A stretch of DNA of 64,000 nucleotides from Lutjanus erythropterus. Lineage: Eukaryota; Chordata; Actinopteri; Lutjaniformes; Lutjanidae. The DNA lies in the NCBI GenBank assembly GCA_020091685.1, contig CM034611.1, positions 14,514,719-14,578,718 of the forward strand, in the 5' to 3' direction. Position numbers and translations under genes: made by a program. Below, piece after piece: positions 58,400-64,000 of this stretch. The notes under the pieces are model-generated. The model searched no databases. It was given only the letters and a program-made list of their open reading frames with translations, and was not told where the DNA came from. The stretch's first letter is position 1, and every line of letters begins with the position of its first letter.

Positions 58400-61300
58400 A
58401 ACTTCAACAGACGCTCAAGCACGCACTGACATCTAGCGGCGGTTATCGGAAAAAGAAAGTTCGCACATGGAGACTTCAGCTCTCAGGGCTTTGGCACTGT
58501 AATTTTAAAAACCGCTTCAGCAGCCAACGACTTAGAAAAAGCCAGTATTGCCGACTAATTTAACAACTATTCAACAGTGAGTTTGACGCCTGACATATAT
58601 ATATTCTTTATTTCATTGCTCTGTGTTTGCTAGGTTAGCTTGTCACTCCCAGGAGGACCTTTGTGTCATGGTTGCCCATAGCAACGAAATGATGCTTTGC
58701 GCCTGGCTGACAATCTAGACAAGAGCATTTCTCTTGATCTGTGAAGGCAAATCATAGAAATATGAAAAATATATACATAATAATGTCAGTCAAGATTTGA
58801 CACCATTAAATACCTTTTTTTTATGTATATAGTAATTAATGGACAAAACTAAGACGTTTTCTGACAAGTATGAAGAAGAAACACCCAAAGATATATCACC
58901 GCTGAAGTGCATATCGAGGTATGTGAAATACCAATGCTTTGATGGTCACAAGAGGTGTTACTTAGAGTAAATATATCGATTGTTATCAGTTCTTGTGTGA
59001 ATGTTCTCTGCAGTGAAGGGCTGATAATATAAACAACACTGTAGATATGCCTCCAGCATCAGCAACACAAGGAATATCCCCTAATCAAGACAGAGGTATT
59101 GTACTAGTCCCGCATACTGGACAGGTTACATTCTTTGAGCATAATGTTATATCATACAGTATATGTTTATGTTTTAAACATTCCAGTTTTGGACTTATGT
59201 TTGCTGCTGGGAACTGACTATGAAAGGAAGAAGAATAAACTTAAGCAGGAGCTTCAAATGGACTACAAACATTATCTTGCTCAGGTCTGCTGTGTATTTG
59301 AAAACAATTCAGACATGTCTCACTGCACTCTGCGTTGCATTTTGCAGACTCTCCATCCTGTCCTTTGTTGTCCTGTTATTCCTCCAGAAAAAGGATCTGA
59401 AAACTAGTGAACCTCGTCCACAACCCCAGTTTCTCTCCCTACCTATTGATGAGAAGATATCAGTTAAGGTGTGTGTCTCTTTGTTTGTGTTTGCCTGAGG
59501 GGAACTTCATGTGTGTACATTTGCGTACCTGCGTGTGTTTCTGAGTGTGACACAACAGGAAGCAGGTAACTCTCCACGGCCATGGACTTTTTTCCCCTGG
59601 AATGATATCATTTGCTCACAACAAGACTTCTGCAGTTGATATGTTGCAGAGCCTCACCTTAAGCTGATATGAATTGTTGAATGTACAATACTGTGTCTCA
59701 TGACAACTATTTCCCTTTACAAGTGTTTGCATACTTGTCAAAGCTTATTGACAAAGTGTAAGAGGGTATAAATAAGAGTGTCAGGGGCCCAGTGGCCTAA
59801 TGGATAAGGCATCAGCCTCCGGAGCTGGGGATTGTGGGTTCAAGTCCCACCTGGGTCGTAAGAAACACATCTGGACATCTATGATGTTATTTTTTTCTTA
59901 AGAATTTACTATCTCTGAATCTTTGAAAATTTAGCAGATATACAAAGTGTAAAATCCTGATAGTGCTTGGGAAATACATAGCTCTGTAACACACAGGCCT
60001 TTCTTAAATTAATATGTACTGTAATCTAGTGCTGTACAATTAATGGCAATATCATCGAAATTGTCATATGACAAAGTACAATATCCAGATCACAGAACCA
60101 AATCACAATTCTTTGAAAAAGGAAAAATATGTGAGAAAACAGTATTATTGTGAAGTACTATAGTGCTGCAGAGCTGCCCTGGCCTAAAAATCTTGTTCTT
60201 CAGATGAAAGAAAACATGTTTGTTTGGTACAGACCCAAGTGTTGCCTTTAAGCAGTTACTAAAAACTATGCTATATGAATGCTACACTAATGTATCTTAT
60301 ATTTAAAAGATGACCTACTATATATTGCTGGTTTTGTATATTTAGTTTGATTGTTTTATGTGTGAGTCTTGAGTCAGATTCAAACACAGCATTGGATAGC
60401 TGGTGCCCTACCTGAACGAGATGGATGCTTCAGAAACATGACCCTGAATTTGTTTCCCTCACAGGAAAAACTGAGAGAGGAGAGAAATAAAGAATACAAC
60501 CTGTTCCTACAGGAGCAAGCTCAAATCAGAAGGTTAAAGAGGGGGACACCTTCTGTCACTCCAATGGTAATGAGAATAATCAAACAAGCACATTTATTAT
60601 TACATTTTTGCAAAATGATAGCAATTTAAATATGTGGAGCTCCCTGAACAAAGCACATAGGTTGCATTTTTTTGTAATGTGCTGTAATATTTTTATTGCA
60701 TCCAGGTAAAAAAAAAAAAAAACTTTTCATGTTTATTTTCACATTATCACTTTCAGCCCGGACAGGTTGATGCTGCAGATGTTTTGCACATTTCTTCATC
60801 AGCTTCTCCTCTGCCCATCCTCAACATCCATACAAACACACACCCTCTTCCCAGTGAGCGCCCTGCATCAAGGAGAGATGCTGCCACTCTCACTGAGGCA
60901 CTGGATAATGGAGAAAGGACAGGGACTTGGGGTCCACCCCATCAGGGACGAAGGCGTTGGCAGCGAAGGCGTTGGCGACACGAGCCCTACAGCTCTGAGG
61001 AGGAGCTGATGACAGACAGAGAGGAGGAGTTGGAATCCCGACACAGGAGGAGGCAGGAGAGACACACTCCAGAGCCTGAGAACAAAGAGGAGAGGAGAAC
61101 CAGAGAACGCAGAGCTAACAGGTGTAGCTTTTTTCTGTGGTGTGATTTTGGGCTATTTTCATCTATTAAATTTATACTTTTAACAGAACATCAGGTATGA
61201 TCATATAATACTTCTTTACTTGTCTTTTCTGTCTTTATGGCAGAGCTCCTCAAGACACAAAGGAGGTGGAGGCCCCTGGTGTTCATGATCAGAACAACAA

Positions 61301-63903
61301 TGAATGGGTTTGGAAGTCAAAGTAAGCACCATTATTGCTGCATTAATGTGCTCTTCGGGTAGTCCCATTTCCGGAGTTGGGAAGTTGTTCCTCCAACAAC
61401 TGTGTTTTATTAAGTATTTTATAAGTATTTTCATAAGAGAGCTGGGGACTGACAGAAGGACTGTAGTTTTTTCATAAACTTTCAAATTGTCACAACATAG
61501 ATGCATCAGTACATTCAAATACAGCTTTACCTGACTTGTTACCAGGGTTAGTACTAATCAATAACCTTTCTACCTAATCTAAGTCACTCTGTGCAGACAG
61601 CAATTAATATTTACCATATTACGAATTACATGTGAGCAAAAAATTTGTGTTCAGTACATGAACTAATAAAACATTGTCCACCAAAAACATTTACTCTTGT
61701 CCGCCATGTTTCTGCAAATATGGTATCAACAGACAACAACCAAGCAAGTAGTGTAACAAAAGTTTTCCCTGGCTTTCTGAGTTGTTGTTTCTGCTTGAGG
61801 GGGCGTTTACATGAATTTTCCTAGTTAGGAGCTCGTTTTTCAGCTTACTCTGACACCAGATGAACGCACCATTGTTATTTATTATTTCTATGTATAGTTC
61901 TGGTCAACTGCAGCAAAGGGATTTGTAATTCTGAAACAGAATCACCCAAGATAGCAACAGTATTCACATACTGAGCAGGACTGACAATAATCTCCTAGAA
62001 AGTCATACATTTTCCCAGTCAATAAAGTAATCTAATTGAATGAACCAACACAAGACAGGTATAGATAATTGATGCCATACTCAGTATTGCCCTCCAGCAC
62101 TTTTCTTACATCCTGTTGCTTTTTATTGTTTCCATTTATGCCATTAAGTTGAGCCACGCTCAGTAAGCTGTTAACATGTGGGGCGGTGATGGAGGGTGAT
62201 TCTTGGCCCAGCTCCAGGCAAACAATTACTCACCCCAGTTCTATCAAAGGAGCTGGATTGATTGGAGAATGACGCTTTGCTCCCTGACTCTGAGACCAGG
62301 AAGCTCTGCAGGCAAACCATGAGGCAGTGTATGATGTAAAATGGTAGCTGGGTGTGGCTCAGTGCTGTTACCCTTATGCATTGTCAGGAATTGGATGACT
62401 CTTGTTGAGTGTATGGATCTGTCTGTATATCTGTGTTTAATAGTCTGCAAATGCCAAACAGCAAGACGATGGCTGCAAGATCTACACCTGCTATCAGCAA
62501 GGAGAAAGCGGAGTTTGCAACTGGACTAATGATTGGTAAATACAGATCTTATTGCATGATGCTTTTGGACACATATTTATTGATTATTGATGGAGTTTGT
62601 TACTTGAAGTCCTCTTCAGCATCATAGTTGACTTGTATGTTTACGGCTCCCTGTCAGGAGCAACGGAGGAGCAGACAGCGTCTCAGATGAGGAAAGAACG
62701 GTATAAGCAAGAACTGCTAAAACAAATTGCTGAACAGCAGAGAAACAAGACCAGGTGAGTACTTATTTGGTACATAATTACTAATTATTATTATTTCATA
62801 ATTATTATTCATGTAAATAGAATTGATTCTGTTTTTCTGAATTAATGAAATACGTTATGGGCAAGAAGATTCAGACTAGAGCAGCAATGTCTGAGCAGAA
62901 ATCAATAACTGATCTCATTAAATTAGAAAAAAAGTCATTTTTTTTACATGAAAGTTGATCTCATTGATTCAGAAAAACTAAGCAGAATTTTGTTTTCTCA
63001 AGTGAGTGCAATACTCTCCTGTGTTAAATCAGCATTTCCATTAGGGTTGTTATAGCTGGCACATTCATGTGAGTCAAAGAAGGATGGTGTGTTTTTTTTT
63101 TTCAGGGAGAAGGAACTTGAGCTGAGGGTTGCTGCCACTGGAGCCACAGACCCTGAGAAAAAGGTAAAGAAGAGGCAAGAGCAGGCTAAAATTGATACAA
63201 TTACATGATGCGAACACATCGCAAACTATTTATCACATCATAGATGATGACTATATGAAGTTAATTATGTTATCGTCTTCAGCAACATTTTTGTTTTTGT
63301 TAATATTTGCTGCCTTATTTCCTTCGATGGATCTCATCTCTGGATGCATCACCTCTTCCAGCCTGACCGAATTAAGCAGTTTGGGTCTGTAAATCGGCAG
63401 TATGACAGCAAGAGACGAGGTGTCCCATACAAGCCTAAAATAGATCCAGAGGCCATAGTGGAGGATACAAATCCAAGGCCCAAAGGTGACAAGCCTACCG
63501 AGGACACAGAACAGCAAGCCCCCCCAGGAAAATCCCACATGGACAACAGTACAGCTCTCAGTCAGGGGACAAGGAGGACAGCACCTGGCTCCAGAATGAG
63601 AGCAGCACAAGGTGTTCCCTTGCTAGACTATTTTAATGAGGATTACCACAGGGACTTCGCAAACATGCTTGGAGAGGCGACCATCCCAAGGTAGCTCACT
63701 GTTGCTTTGTGTTTCTGTAATGAATGAAATGGACAAATCTGTAACTTTGCATTGTTTGTGTCTGATTTTTTTTTCCAGGGTTGCTGCTGTTCCTCCTCCT
63801 GTTCCTCCCACTGTGGCAAATGATTACAAGACTCCATATGATGCAGCTTATTACTACTATGGGAGCAGGAATCCATTAGATCCTAATCTTCCTTACAGTC
63901 AGA
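58400..63903 (+). CDS. cspp1: Centrosome and spindle pole-associated protein CSPP1, 5' part
   Basis: Coiled-coil microtubule protein of centrosome, spindle and ciliary axoneme; human mutations cause Joubert syndrome. Non-coding first exon about 58400-58576. Coding exons: 59045-59095 (ATG at 59047), 59187-59284, 59388-59468, 60465-60566, 60757-61121, 61244-61321, 62444-62535, 62658-62754, 63106-63163, 63362-63690, 63779-63903; phases join to about 491 residues and the gene continues past the window. Family landmarks are [69 protein letters not shown] and [20 protein letters not shown]. An upstream exon with ATG (58839-58918) does not join in frame, so translation probably starts at 59047. Donors at 59285 (GTCTGC) and 63904 (GTATAG) are weak. 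Confidence 0.9.
59786..59858 (+). tRNA. tRNA-Arg (anticodon CCG)
   Basis: A 73-base cloverleaf. The acceptor GGCCCAG pairs with CTGGGTC (one G-U), discriminator G. The D arm is GCCTAATGGATAAGGC. The anticodon stem is TCAGC/GCTGG around loop CTCCGGA with anticodon CCG. The T arm is GTGGG-TTCAAGT-CCCAC. A and B box sequences are intact, there is no intron, and a T run about 30 bases downstream (from 59889) can terminate Pol III. It lies in sense orientation in a cspp1 intron. Confidence 0.95.
62140..62345. other. CNE-like block in a cspp1 intron
   Basis: A non-repetitive block with CAAACAATTACTCACCCCAG and GGATTGATTGGAGAATGACG, including homeodomain- and TALE-like cores. It is not coding in the cspp1 frame. 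Confidence 0.25.
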
Positions 63904-63927
63904 GTATAGTATTACCACCGTCTTCAT

Positions 63928-64000
63928 TTAAAGGGACAGATCATCCCGAAATAAAAATATATATTTTTCTCTTGTCTGTAGTGCTGTTTATCCATCTTGA
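63928..64000 (+). repeat. Start of a teleost MITE, cut by the window end
   Basis: TTTAAAGGGACAGATCATCC, then a T-rich part, then CTTGTCTGTAGTGCTGTTTA. This matches the opening of a common percomorph DNA-element end as I remember it. It follows directly after the last visible cspp1 exon. Confidence 0.6.

Overview
The window is nuclear DNA from a ray-finned fish, most likely a percomorph teleost. Genes are split into many short GT-AG exons, the translated exons match vertebrate protein families closely, and introns are full of teleost-type foldback elements, MITEs, SINE/LINE fragments and microsatellites. The gene order is sgk3(+), mcmdc2(+), snhg6(-), tcf24(-), ppp1r42(-), cops5(-), cspp1(+). 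From memory this is the same order and orientation as human 8q13.1. I could not run alignments; every exon was placed by reading frame, splice sites and recalled family sequence.

1-7.85 kb: 3' part of sgk3 (end of the linker, kinase domain, C-tail); the PX-domain exons lie before the window. 7.85-22 kb: a gene-free, repeat-rich interval built around a satellite array with a 443-bp unit (about 12.25-17.52 kb), bracketed by duplicated modules. 22.1-31.1 kb: complete mcmdc2 in 14 exons, a meiotic MCM-like protein whose ATPase motifs are degenerate. 31.7-35.6 kb: snhg6 on the minus strand, a non-coding host gene with three SNORD87-like C/D snoRNAs in three successive introns. 37.9-40.6 kb: two-exon tcf24 (bHLH), with a TATA box far upstream. 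41.8-50.3 kb: ppp1r42 (leucine-rich repeats). 52.8-57.8 kb: complete cops5 (CSN5, JAMM deneddylase). 58.4-64 kb: 5' part of cspp1 (centrosome/cilium), with a tRNA-Arg(CCG) in an intron.

The genes do not form one pathway. Several have ciliary, centrosomal or germline roles (mcmdc2, ppp1r42, cspp1), beside a kinase, a signalosome subunit and a transcription factor.

The most notable observation is a roughly 245-bp inverted-repeat element carrying the TCTCGCGAGA core-promoter motif. Three copies sit at the promoters of mcmdc2, ppp1r42 and the divergent cops5/cspp1 pair, which suggests promoters supplied or replaced by a transposon. Other notable points are the snoRNA triplication, a palindromic poly(A) signal usable by the convergent mcmdc2 and snhg6 transcripts, a six-copy long-foldback family, and the satellite with its flanking modules. 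I saw no new multi-gene protein system.
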